A program made the translations under genes and the position numbers. Shown piece after piece: positions 27,717 to 35,486 of a stretch of DNA of 64,000 nucleotides. The notes below the pieces were generated by a model that was given only the letters and a program-made list of their open reading frames with translations, was not told where the DNA came from and did no database searches. How positions within the stretch are numbered: the stretch's first letter is position 1; every line of letters starts with the position of its first letter. The stretch comes from Niallia taxi (GTDB lineage: Bacteria; Bacillota; Bacilli; Bacillales; Cytobacillaceae), in assembly GCF_032818155.1 (NCBI RefSeq), contig NZ_CP102589.1, forward strand, positions 3,148,001 through 3,212,000. The letters run 5' to 3'.

Positions 27717-28516
27717 GCCAATTATCAACGAAAGTAAATAAACCGAAGAAAAAATTTGCGTTTAGAACAATCATTGTTGTTTTGCTGGCACTGCTGTATA
27801 TTTGGGCTTTTTCCGGTATGCCTATAAATGATATTAAAGAAACTGCAGGACAAATTTCCAAAGCAATATTCTCAGGCATATTCCATCCTGATTGGGACTA
27901 TGTTTATTTGCCAGACGGCGAGGATTTATTACGCGGACTTCTGGATACATTGGCAATTGCAATTCTTGGAACATTCATCTCTGGTATTCTCTGTATTCCC
28001 TTCGCCTTTTGGGCTGCAAATAATATGAGTAAAGGCAAGACAATTACATCTACAGGAAAGTTTATGTTAAGCTTTATTCGCACATTTCCTGAGATCGTCA
28101 TGGCTATCCTCTTTATTAAGGCAGTTGGACCTGGCTCCTTTGCCGGTGTACTTGCACTAGGACTTCACTCGATTGGAATGCTTGGAAAGCTGTTTTCAGA
28201 GGAAATCGAAAGCTTAGATATGGGACCAACTGAGGCTTTAACTGCAACTGGCGCCAACCGTCTCCAAGTATTGTGGTTCGCTGTATTACCTCAAGTATTG
28301 CCAGGATTCCTGTCATATACGCTATATCGTTTTGAAATTAATATCCGTGCTGCTGCCATACTAGGTGTTATTGGGGCAGGTGGTATTGGAACTCCGTTAA
28401 TTTTCGCCTTAAGCTCAAGGGATTGGGACAGGGTCGGTATTATATTGCTTGGAATTATTGTGATGGTTACTATTATTGATGCTATTTCTGGTTTTTTACG
28501 CAGAAGAATCATTTAA
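27713..28516 (+). CDS. phnE: Phosphonate-type ABC transporter permease 2
   Basis: A 267-residue permease homologous to its neighbour, with the equivalent loop SEEIESLDMGPTEALTATGAN near residue 170 and GVIGAGGIGTPL after it. Two different PhnE subunits in tandem are usual in bacilli. It ends the phnDCEE operon, followed by a terminator. No C-P lyase genes are in the window, so any phosphonate breakdown must be encoded elsewhere. Confidence 0.9.
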   Translation: MSQLSTKVNKPKKKFAFRTIIVVLLALLYIWAFSGMPINDIKETAGQISKAIFSGIFHPDWDYVYLPDGEDLLRGLLDTLAIAILGTFISGILCIPFAFWAANNMSKGKTITSTGKFMLSFIRTFPEIVMAILFIKAVGPGSFAGVLALGLHSIGMLGKLFSEEIESLDMGPTEALTATGANRLQVLWFAVLPQVLPGFLSYTLYRFEINIRAAAILGVIGAGGIGTPLIFALSSRDWDRVGIILLGIIVMVTIIDAISGFLRRRII

Positions 28517-28522
28517 CCTATC

Positions 28523-28556
28523 AACCAGCAGTCCATAAAGGTTCTGCTGGTTTTTC
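28523..28556 (+). terminator. Terminator of phnDCEE
   Basis: AACCAGCAG and CTGCTGGTT form a 9-base-pair stem followed by TTTTTCTTTC. Confidence 0.88.
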
Positions 28557-28632
28557 TTTCAATCTTCAATCATGCTAAATTTTCAGTATATTGTTAGAAT
28601 ATTTATATCACTAATTAAAGGAGTGTTACTAG

Positions 28633-29592
28633 ATGAAGAAAAGCAAATTGCTTATCACCCGTCCATTAGAGGATCACTTGTTAGAACAAATTCAAGAAAT
28701 TGCCCAAGACTGGGATGTTGTCATCACAGATGAAGCAGAGCAATGGGAGCATCACGCTAAGGACACAGATGTAATTCTTGGCTGGAGAAAGTTTTTTGAC
28801 GATAGCTTAGATTCTCTTAACAGCTTGAAGTGGATTCAAACATGGAGTGCAGGTGTTAACACACTTCCTTTAAAGGAATTAGCAAATAGTAATGTCCGTG
28901 TAACTAGTGCAAACGGGGTTCATAGCTATCCCATTTCTGAAACTATTTTCGCGCTCATGCTATCACTAACCCGTAATATTCATACATATATTAAAAATCA
29001 AGCAAAGAAAAAATGGGACGGCGAAGACATCAAACTCGAAATGCACGGTAAAACAGTCGGTGTTATTGGCGTCGGCGCAATCGGAAAAGAAACAGCAAAG
29101 ATTGCAAAAGCGTTTGGAATGAAGGTAATCGGCATCCGTCACTCTGGCAAGCCAGAAGACCATGTAGATGAAATGTATACTACGGATAAGCTTGATGACA
29201 TTCTTCCTGAATGTGACTATGTTGTTATCACCCTTCCCCTTACAGAGGAAACTAATCAGCTATTTAAGCGCGAGCAGTTCCAGAAAATGAAAGATAGCGC
29301 CTTCCTAATTAATATTGGAAGAGGCGAAATCATTAAAGAATCTGATCTAGTAGCTGCCCTTTCTGCAGGAGAAATATTAGGTGCTGGCTTGGATGTATTT
29401 GAAAAGGAGCCGTTGGACGAATCGAGCCCTTTATGGGAAATGGACAATTGTATCATAACACCACATACTTCTGGATCAACAGAGCATTATGACAAACGAG
29501 TAGTGGAGGAAATCTTCCTACCAAATTTCAAAAAGTTTATAGAAGGACAAAAATTAGATATTAACCTAGTAGATTATCATAAAGGATATTAA
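28633..29592 (+). CDS. D-2-hydroxyacid dehydrogenase family protein
   Basis: A 319-residue NAD(P)-dependent dehydrogenase. The nucleotide-binding motif is GVIGVGAIG near residue 145, followed at the end of the second strand by GIRHSGK: Arg in place of the usual Asp suggests NADP preference. Catalytic residues are the Arg in NIGRGEI, the Glu in FEKEPLDES and the His in TPHTSG. Substrate is probably a 2-keto acid such as glyoxylate or hydroxypyruvate. Position after phnDCEE raises phosphite dehydrogenase as a thought, but a terminator intervenes and the coenzyme loop does not favour it. AAAGGAG supports the ATG. Confidence 0.85.
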   Translation: MKKSKLLITRPLEDHLLEQIQEIAQDWDVVITDEAEQWEHHAKDTDVILGWRKFFDDSLDSLNSLKWIQTWSAGVNTLPLKELANSNVRVTSANGVHSYPISETIFALMLSLTRNIHTYIKNQAKKKWDGEDIKLEMHGKTVGVIGVGAIGKETAKIAKAFGMKVIGIRHSGKPEDHVDEMYTTDKLDDILPECDYVVITLPLTEETNQLFKREQFQKMKDSAFLINIGRGEIIKESDLVAALSAGEILGAGLDVFEKEPLDESSPLWEMDNCIITPHTSGSTEHYDKRVVEEIFLPNFKKFIEGQKLDINLVDYHKGY

Positions 29593-29599
29593 GCATAGG

Positions 29600-29631
29600 A
29601 AAAGGAGCTTTCTGTACAGAAAGCTCCTTTT
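29600..29631. terminator. Bidirectional terminator between the dehydrogenase and the zinc operon
   Basis: Perfect palindrome AAAAGGAGCTTTCT / AGAAAGCTCCTTTT with a 4-base loop, serving both converging units. Confidence 0.93.
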
Positions 29632-29635
29632 CTTA

Positions 29636-30481
29636 TCAGCCAAGGTTTCTACGATATTCTTTTTGTTTATGGTATCTCATGAAGTGCAGTGTAATCTTCT
29701 GAATAAGGAATCCGATTGCCAATAGGATAACAAGCAGCAATGTGATTGTCGCACCCGGCGGTGTTCCTAATTGGTAAGAAGAAAACAGTCCTGTAAAGAT
29801 ACTGAAAACAGCGATCAGAATGGCAACAATAAAGACCATCTTGAATCCCTTTGCAAGCTTAATCGCAAATGCAGCTGGGAGAACCAATAATGCGGAAACT
29901 AATAATACACCGATTGTGGGAATAATTACTGATATAGCGATACCTGTCAAAAGGCTGAATGCTATGGATAACAGATTCGTATTCACACCACTCGCTGTCG
30001 CTGTATCCTGATCAAATGTCATTAAATACATAGATCTTTTAAAGATAAGGAAGAATAACAATATAATGACAGTAACTACAGCCAAAACAATCACTTGCTG
30101 CTGGCTAATTGTAATGATGCTTCCGAACAAATATTGATCCATACTTGTTGACATTCCACCGCTTGAAACACTCATTAAAAATAGCGCAAAAGATAATCCT
30201 GCCGCCATTAAAATAGCAATGGAAACCTCTGAATAGGAATGATAGGCACGGCGCATATATTCAATTCCAAGTGCCCCAATCATAACAACAAGCATACTCG
30301 AAAATGTTAAGTTAGTATGGAAGAAATAACCGATAGCGACACCAGCCAAAGAGATATGGGACAGAGTGTCTGCCATTAGGGCTTGTCTGCGCAAAACAAG
30401 GAATACACCAATTATCGGTGCAATGATGGCAATTAATCCGCCTGCCCAAAATGCTCTTTGCATGAATTCAAGGTCAAACAT
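29636..30481 (-). CDS. znuB: Zinc ABC transporter permease (ZnuB/AdcB type)
   Basis: A 281-residue ABC-3 family permease with about seven to eight hydrophobic helices; it contains [23 protein letters not shown], the family's signature loop, near residue 32. I prefer the ATG at 30481 because AAGGG sits nine bases upstream; an ATG two codons earlier lies too close to it. The start overlaps znuC by about 49 bases, so the two are coupled. Zinc rather than manganese is indicated by the His-rich binding protein and the Zur box. Confidence 0.9.
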   Translation of the reverse strand: MFDLEFMQRAFWAGGLIAIIAPIIGVFLVLRRQALMADTLSHISLAGVAIGYFFHTNLTFSSMLVVMIGALGIEYMRRAYHSYSEVSIAILMAAGLSFALFLMSVSSGGMSTSMDQYLFGSIITISQQQVIVLAVVTVIILLFFLIFKRSMYLMTFDQDTATASGVNTNLLSIAFSLLTGIAISVIIPTIGVLLVSALLVLPAAFAIKLAKGFKMVFIVAILIAVFSIFTGLFSSYQLGTPPGATITLLLVILLAIGFLIQKITLHFMRYHKQKEYRRNLG

Positions 30482-31140
30482 CTCCATCCACCCTTCTCTC
30501 CCTTCTCTATATGAATAATTTTGTCTAAGTAGCTTTCTACTTCATCTTGGTCATGTGTTACCATGACAACCGTTCTGTTATGGGAATTAACTTGATGCCT
30601 CATAAACTCATAAAAACCCTTGCGGCTTTCCGCATCCATGCCTGTTGTCGGCTCATCCATAACCAACAAATCCGGCTCTGATGCGAGAACTCTGGCAATA
30701 ATAATTTTTTGCTTTTGCCCACCAGATAAATCCCCTACTTTTTTCTTACGGAATTCCCACATTCCAACCATTTCTAATGCGACTTGGACAGCTTTATGAT
30801 CATGCTCTTCCAACCGCTTATACCATTTCTTCTTTTGATATCTGCCTGAACGCACAAGCTCTAATACAGTGCTTGGGAAACCAACATTAAAGGACGAAAT
30901 TTGTTGCGGAACATAACCGACTGTCATCTTCCTTCCTTGGCTGTTCTGCTTGCTTAACACTACGTTTCCGGACCAAGGTTTTAACAAACCAAGTATCAGC
31001 TTAAGAAGCGTCGATTTGCTTGCACCGTTCGGACCTGTTATTCCGACAAACTCGCCACTTTCCAAATCGAAGGAAACATCCTCTAATGAAGGCAAATGCT
31101 CATATCCGAATGTCAAATTTCTTATAGACGCAAGTATCAT
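30433..31140 (-). CDS. znuC: Zinc ABC transporter ATP-binding protein (ZnuC/AdcC type)
   Basis: A 235-residue ABC ATPase with Walker [10 protein letters not shown] near residue 37, where Ser replaces the usual Gly before Lys, signature LSGGQKQK near 138, Walker [13 protein letters not shown] and H-loop VTHDQDE. AAGGGGAG precedes the ATG. It is separated from the binding-protein gene by a 116-base gap holding a strong hairpin. The changed Walker A residue (GxxxxSK rather than GKS) should be confirmed, as it could affect ATP binding. Confidence 0.9.
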   Translation of the reverse strand: MILASIRNLTFGYEHLPSLEDVSFDLESGEFVGITGPNGASKSTLLKLILGLLKPWSGNVVLSKQNSQGRKMTVGYVPQQISSFNVGFPSTVLELVRSGRYQKKKWYKRLEEHDHKAVQVALEMVGMWEFRKKKVGDLSGGQKQKIIIARVLASEPDLLVMDEPTTGMDAESRKGFYEFMRHQVNSHNRTVVMVTHDQDEVESYLDKIIHIEKGEKGGWRCLTLNSCKEHFGQAD

Positions 31141-31203
31141 TTACTACTCTCCCCTTTCATTTTTAAGTATCTATATATAAGAACTCTCGCTTACTCCACA
31201 TAG

Positions 31204-31238
31204 AAAGCGTATGTGAGCAAATCCTTCACATACGCTTT
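31204..31238 (-). promoter_or_regulatory. Intercistronic hairpin between znuA and znuC
   Basis: Perfect 13-base arms AAAGCGTATGTGA and TCACATACGCTTT over nine bases, 18 bases after the znuA stop. Read on the minus strand the following sequence is only TTTCTATG-like, so it is a leaky terminator or mRNA stabiliser rather than a full stop. Confidence 0.75.
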
Positions 31239-31256
31239 TATGATTATAGCATATCC

Positions 31257-32222
31257 TTATTCAAAAAAGGATTTTTTAAGCTGTTTCAAATTTTCTTCCA
31301 TAACTGTAATATAATCTTCACCAGCTTTTTGCTGTTCATCACTTAGGCCTTCTAATGCATTTAATACCTCTGTGTCTGCACCAAGCTCATTTGCGAGTGT
31401 TTCAGCCACTTCACTTGAGGTAAGCTCTTCAAAATAAATCACATTAATTTTATGTTCTTCCGCGAACTTTTTCAGCTCTGCCAATTTAGCGGCACTTGGC
31501 TCTTCATCAGGTGATATACCTGCTATCGGCACTTGCACAAGCCCATATTCCTTTGCTAAATAAGAAAATGCTGTATGCTGTGTAATAAATTCATTGGATG
31601 TAATTCCTTTTAGCTCTGTTTTATATTCTTCATCAAGTGCTTTTAATTTTTCAATATACTTGCTGCTTTCTGTTTCATAATATGCTTTATTGTCTGGGTC
31701 TACCTTTACAAGTGCATCTGTGATTGTTTGCACTTCCTGCTGTGCTAGCACTGGACTTAACCAAACATGAGGATCTGCTTGATGGCTGTGCTCGTGCTCA
31801 TGTTCATGTTCATGCTCATGCTCTTCTTCTGACTCTTCCGCTTCTTCGTCTTCTTCTATTAGCTTAATACCTTTACTTGCCTCCACTACAGAAACATCGC
31901 TACTGTCAATGCTTGCCGTTATATCAGAAACCCATGTTTCCATATCATCACTGTTGTAAACAAATAAATCTGCTTTTTGAATATTGCCGATATCCTTAGG
32001 TGTTGGCTCCCAATCATGTGGTTCAATAGTTGATGGTATTAAAAGCTCCACATCAGCCTTATCACCAGCAATGTTCTTTGTGAACTCATACATTGGGTAA
32101 AAGGTAGTCATAATCTTCAGCTTGCCATCATCTTCTTTTTCTTTTTCACTCGTCTCATTGCTGCATGCCGCTAAAATAAGGACAATCATAGAAACTAACA
32201 GCAAACTATATCGCTTCTTCAT
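31257..32222 (-). CDS. znuA: Zinc-binding lipoprotein (ZnuA/AdcA type) with His-rich loop
   Basis: A 321-residue cluster A-I binding protein. The signal peptide ends ILAACSNE with the cysteine near residue 20. Metal ligands are expected from IEPHDWEPTP near 68, the DPHVWLSP region near 150, QHTAFSY near 215 and ELTSSE. Between the first two is an acidic stretch running into an alternating EH run at about residues 135-148, the flexible histidine loop found in zinc-specific members. AAGGAG supports the ATG. A Zur box lies about 50 bases upstream. Confidence 0.93.
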   Translation of the reverse strand: MKKRYSLLLVSMIVLILAACSNETSEKEKEDDGKLKIMTTFYPMYEFTKNIAGDKADVELLIPSTIEPHDWEPTPKDIGNIQKADLFVYNSDDMETWVSDITASIDSSDVSVVEASKGIKLIEEDEEAEESEEEHEHEHEHEHEHSHQADPHVWLSPVLAQQEVQTITDALVKVDPDNKAYYETESSKYIEKLKALDEEYKTELKGITSNEFITQHTAFSYLAKEYGLVQVPIAGISPDEEPSAAKLAELKKFAEEHKINVIYFEELTSSEVAETLANELGADTEVLNALEGLSDEQQKAGEDYITVMEENLKQLKKSFFE

Positions 32223-32269
32223 TAATATCTGCTCCTTCTCTAAATCTAGCTTTCATTTATCCCTTTATT

Positions 32270-32284
32270 TCGTATTGATTACGA
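32270..32284. promoter_or_regulatory. Zur operator upstream of znuA
   Basis: TCGTATTGATTACGA matches the Bacillus 7-1-7 Zur box (TCGTAAT-N-ATTACGA) at 13 of 14 defined positions. It lies 48-62 bases before the znuA start. A second half-site, GATTACGATTATTG, occurs near 32345. Confidence 0.82.
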
Positions 32285-32513
32285 TTTATAGAAAACAATG
32301 AATTTATGATTTTTATCAATATATAATTATTTTCAAATCAGAACGATTACGATTATTGATTTTAAACTATTTGAGACAATAAATCAATAGTTTTTCAGTA
32401 ATCTTACCGTTAATTTATGTTGGAACAGGTCTTCTATCATCATTTCCAGAATAAAAAAAATTTAAACAGCATGTATATCTTTTTTTATTTTGGGTATAAA
32501 TATAATAAGAATA

Positions 32514-32557
32514 AAAAGCATTACCCAAGTGACACTTCTCACTTGAATAATGCTTTT
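32514..32557 (-). terminator. Terminator of the CwlO-like gene
   Basis: Two nested stems: AAAAGCATTA/TAATGCTTTT outside and CAAGTG/CACTTG inside, 16 bases past the stop, with T-rich flank on the minus strand. Confidence 0.88.
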
Positions 32558-32572
32558 AACATGCCATTCCTA

Positions 32573-33889
32573 TTACAGACGAACTACTCTTCCGTTAAAT
32601 ACACCTTTCCAGTAGCCGCTTGTCATTGATACAACAGCAACACCTGTTGAGCTTTGAGAACCGATGAATTTTCCGCCACCAACGTAAATTCCAACATGAC
32701 CGTCTTTTTTGTAAGTATCAAAGAATACTAGATCTCCAGGTTGAATATTGCTGAAGGAAACTTGTTTACCGTAATTTTTCAATCCATCTGTACTTGCTGG
32801 AATGCTGTATCCAGCTTGAGAATAAGCCCAGCTTACGAAACCAGAGCAGTCAAACAATCCGTTTGCTACATCAGAAGCAGTTCTTCCGCCTCCGAATTTA
32901 TATGTTGAATTCCCGATATATTTATAACCAGCTGTGATTGCAGCAGATTTTCCACCTGTAGCTTTTTGTTCACTTGAGCTGCTCGATTTAACAGCAGAAG
33001 TGCTTTTCTTTACAGATGAACTTGAGCTAGAACTTGAGCTTGATTTTTTACTAGAATCATTTGTAGTAGCAGATTCAGAGTTTGAGTTAGAAGTTGCTTG
33101 AGTAGTTGTGCTGATCAAGTTGTTTAAATCTTCTTCTTTTTTCTCTTTAATCTGTTTCTTAATTTCTTCTTCTTTAGCAGCTAGTGAACTGTCTTCTTTT
33201 TCAAGCTTTGCTTTTGCTGCTTCATTCTCTTGTTGTTTTTCTACTAAGTCTGTTTTTGCTTTTTCATTTTCAGCTTGTTTGTCAAGATTTTGCTTTTGCA
33301 TTTCTTTCAAATCCAATTGCATGTCTGTTAAGCTAGAAAGATTGTCTTCTACTGAAGTTTGCTTAGTCTCTAAGTCTTTTTTATCTGCTTCGTTGCTTTC
33401 AATCAAATCCTTGTCCGCTTCCATGATTGTAGCAACAGCTCCTACACGGTCAACAAACTCCTTAAAGCTTGCAGCTCCTAGTAATACATCAATATAATCA
33501 ACGCTTCCACCATTCTCTTGGAATGTGCGTGCACGTTCTTTTAAAATTTCATTACGTTGTTCAATTCTATCTTGCAAATCTTTAATTTCTTTTTTCAAAG
33601 AAGCAATTTCTTCTTTAGTAGTTTTGATGTCTTCTTCTGTTTGTTTAATTTGCTTTTTATTTTCTTCTACTGCTTTATCAACACGGTTGATTTGTGTGTT
33701 TAGGTCAGCAAGTTTTTCTTGAGCTTCAATTATTTTATATTCAGCATCTGAAATTTTATCTTGTATATCAGTACGCTGGCTTGAAATAGAAGCAGACGTT
33801 TCAGCATTTGCATTGATTGCTGGGATGCTAAAGCTGCCAAGTCCAAGCAATAGTGTTGTGTTTAAAATAACTAATTTCTTTTTTAACAT
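32573..33889 (-). CDS. Secreted DL-endopeptidase, CwlO-like (coiled coil plus NlpC/P60)
   Basis: A 438-residue secreted cell-wall hydrolase. Signal peptide at residues 1-30 (ending INANAET); long coiled coils at about 35-250; a Ser-rich linker at about 265-310; NlpC/P60 domain at about 320-438 with the catalytic Cys in FDCSGFVSW and His in DGHVGIYVGG. This is the build of CwlO, which cuts the D-gamma-Glu-meso-DAP bond and supports elongation with FtsEX. I prefer the ATG at 33889, with CAGGGGGAAAATGAA ahead of it, over a TTG six codons upstream. A 440-base structured upstream region suggests complex control. Confidence 0.9.
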   Translation of the reverse strand: MLKKKLVILNTTLLLGLGSFSIPAINANAETSASISSQRTDIQDKISDAEYKIIEAQEKLADLNTQINRVDKAVEENKKQIKQTEEDIKTTKEEIASLKKEIKDLQDRIEQRNEILKERARTFQENGGSVDYIDVLLGAASFKEFVDRVGAVATIMEADKDLIESNEADKKDLETKQTSVEDNLSSLTDMQLDLKEMQKQNLDKQAENEKAKTDLVEKQQENEAAKAKLEKEDSSLAAKEEEIKKQIKEKKEEDLNNLISTTTQATSNSNSESATTNDSSKKSSSSSSSSSSVKKSTSAVKSSSSSEQKATGGKSAAITAGYKYIGNSTYKFGGGRTASDVANGLFDCSGFVSWAYSQAGYSIPASTDGLKNYGKQVSFSNIQPGDLVFFDTYKKDGHVGIYVGGGKFIGSQSSTGVAVVSMTSGYWKGVFNGRVVRL

Positions 33890-33957
33890 TTCATTTTCCC
33901 CCTGCAATTTTCTAATGTACGTTCTATTTATATGTCTATTAATTTATGTAGTTAGTT

Positions 33958-34108
33958 TTGGGGATTTCCCCAACATTATACCAGAATACATGAATTGTTA
34001 TCAGCCAATGTTTTGGCCTTCGACGAAACTTGTTAACTTTCGTCAACAATTAGTAGTATAGCATCACATTTTGTCATTTAAGTAATAGGAATGTTACAGT
34101 TATGTTTC
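33958..34108 (-). promoter_or_regulatory. Structured upstream region of the CwlO-like gene
   Basis: Within the 440-base gap to the next gene are two inverted repeats: TTGGGG-ATTT-CCCCAA at 33958-33973 and GACGAAA...TTTCGTC at 34022-34044. TGTTACAGTTATGTTTC at 34092-34108 resembles the WalR pattern TGTWAH-N5-TGTWAH with one mismatch. In B. subtilis cwlO is WalR-activated and has a long leader; similarity here is suggestive only. Confidence 0.4.
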
Positions 34109-34329
34109 AATTTTATTCTAAACTAGCAATATTGATGAAATTTTGACATATTCTCTAATTTCTTGTCATTTGCAATTTATCCTTGATTGAATTCAATCCT
34201 AGCAAAAGCATACAATAAGAGTAAGCTTTTTAATAGACAGTATGCAAGCTATATAGGATTATGTCACATAATTGTAATACACACAGCTGTTAATAGGCAT
34301 CTTAATTAGTATAAAGGGCAGGGAAAATC

Positions 34330-35451
34330 ATGAAGAACATAAGTATTATAGGCGCTGGTATAATTGGTGCGTCTATCGGTTTTGAGCTTGCAAAAAACGG
34401 AGCTCGTGTCACGATTGTAGATAGAGAGGATCTTGGTCAAGCTACTAAAGCTGCAGCGGGTATAATTTGTCCGTGGACTTCTCAACGCAGAAACAAGCGC
34501 TGGTACAAGCTTGCAATGGAAGGTGCAAAACATTATCCAAGCTTGATTACAGAGCTTAAGGACTTAGGGGAAATTGACACAGGCTATGATAAAGTCGGCG
34601 CGATAAATCCTCATGATAATCCAGAGAAGTTAGAAGCTATGGTAAAAAGAACTTTGAAGCGCAAGGATGAGGCACCTGAGATTGGGGATGTCACCATTCT
34701 TTCAGAGCATGATTCAAAGACCTTGTTTCCACCACTTGCAGATGGATACCAATCTGTTCACGTTAGCGGTGCTGCTAGGGTAGATGGCTGGGCTTTGCGA
34801 AATTCGCTCCTTTCTGCTGCCAAAAAGCTTGGTGCAGTAGTTCTCCAAGAAGATTGCAGTCTACTGCTTGAGAACAGCTCTGTTATCGGCGTTGAAACAA
34901 AGCACCAAAAAATCCATGCAGATGAGGTCATTATTACTGCTGGTGTCTGGGCGAACGAATTGCTTTGTCCACTTCAGATGACTATTGATTTAAGCTTTCA
35001 AAAAGGACAGATTATTCATCTGCAAATGCCAGGCACAAACAGTGACCAATGGCCGGTTGTCATGCCGCCACATGACCAATACATTCTTTCTTTAACCGGA
35101 AATAGAATTGTAATTGGAGCTACCCATGAAAATGATGAAGAGCTTGACTATAGACTGACAATGGCTGGCATGAAAGAAATTATGGATAAAGCACTCAAAT
35201 TCGCCCCAGGTTTGCATAACAGCACATTTCTTGAAGCAAAAGTCGGCTTTCGACCATTCACTGCAGATTTCCTTCCTATATTCGGAAGAGTACCGGGACA
35301 TAAAAACATTATTTTCGCAAACGGCCTTGGCGCCTCTGGTTTAACAATGGGTCCTTTTCTCGGTCAACAGCTTGCCAAACTCGCTTTAGACAATGAACCT
35401 GACATACAAATGGCCGATTACGCCCTTGACGATTTTATCTCCAGTAAATAA
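34330..35451 (+). CDS. FAD-dependent oxidoreductase, D-amino acid/glycine oxidase family
   Basis: A 373-residue DAO-fold flavoprotein. The FAD motif is SIIGAGIIGASIGFELAKNG at residues 4-23, ending with the Asp-Arg pair IVDRE. A C-terminal FAD-contact region reads GFRPFTADFLPIFG and NGLGASGLTMGP near 310-345. Relatives oxidise glycine, sarcosine, D-amino acids or proline-type substrates; nothing fixes the substrate here. AGGGAAA precedes the ATG. Single-gene unit ending in a shared terminator. Confidence 0.85.
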   Translation: MKNISIIGAGIIGASIGFELAKNGARVTIVDREDLGQATKAAAGIICPWTSQRRNKRWYKLAMEGAKHYPSLITELKDLGEIDTGYDKVGAINPHDNPEKLEAMVKRTLKRKDEAPEIGDVTILSEHDSKTLFPPLADGYQSVHVSGAARVDGWALRNSLLSAAKKLGAVVLQEDCSLLLENSSVIGVETKHQKIHADEVIITAGVWANELLCPLQMTIDLSFQKGQIIHLQMPGTNSDQWPVVMPPHDQYILSLTGNRIVIGATHENDEELDYRLTMAGMKEIMDKALKFAPGLHNSTFLEAKVGFRPFTADFLPIFGRVPGHKNIIFANGLGASGLTMGPFLGQQLAKLALDNEPDIQMADYALDDFISSK

Positions 35452-35486
35452 AAAAAACGCTGATCCGCATGGATCAGCATTTTTTT
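35451..35486. terminator. Bidirectional terminator between the flavoprotein and glucosaminidase genes
   Basis: GCTGATCC-GCAT-GGATCAGC flanked by eight A on the left and seven T on the right. Confidence 0.93.

Noticed and set aside
28633..29592. Calling the dehydrogenase a phosphite dehydrogenase (ptxD).
   Set aside because: Cofactor loop and surrounding motifs fit general D-2-hydroxyacid dehydrogenases, and a terminator separates it from phnDCEE.
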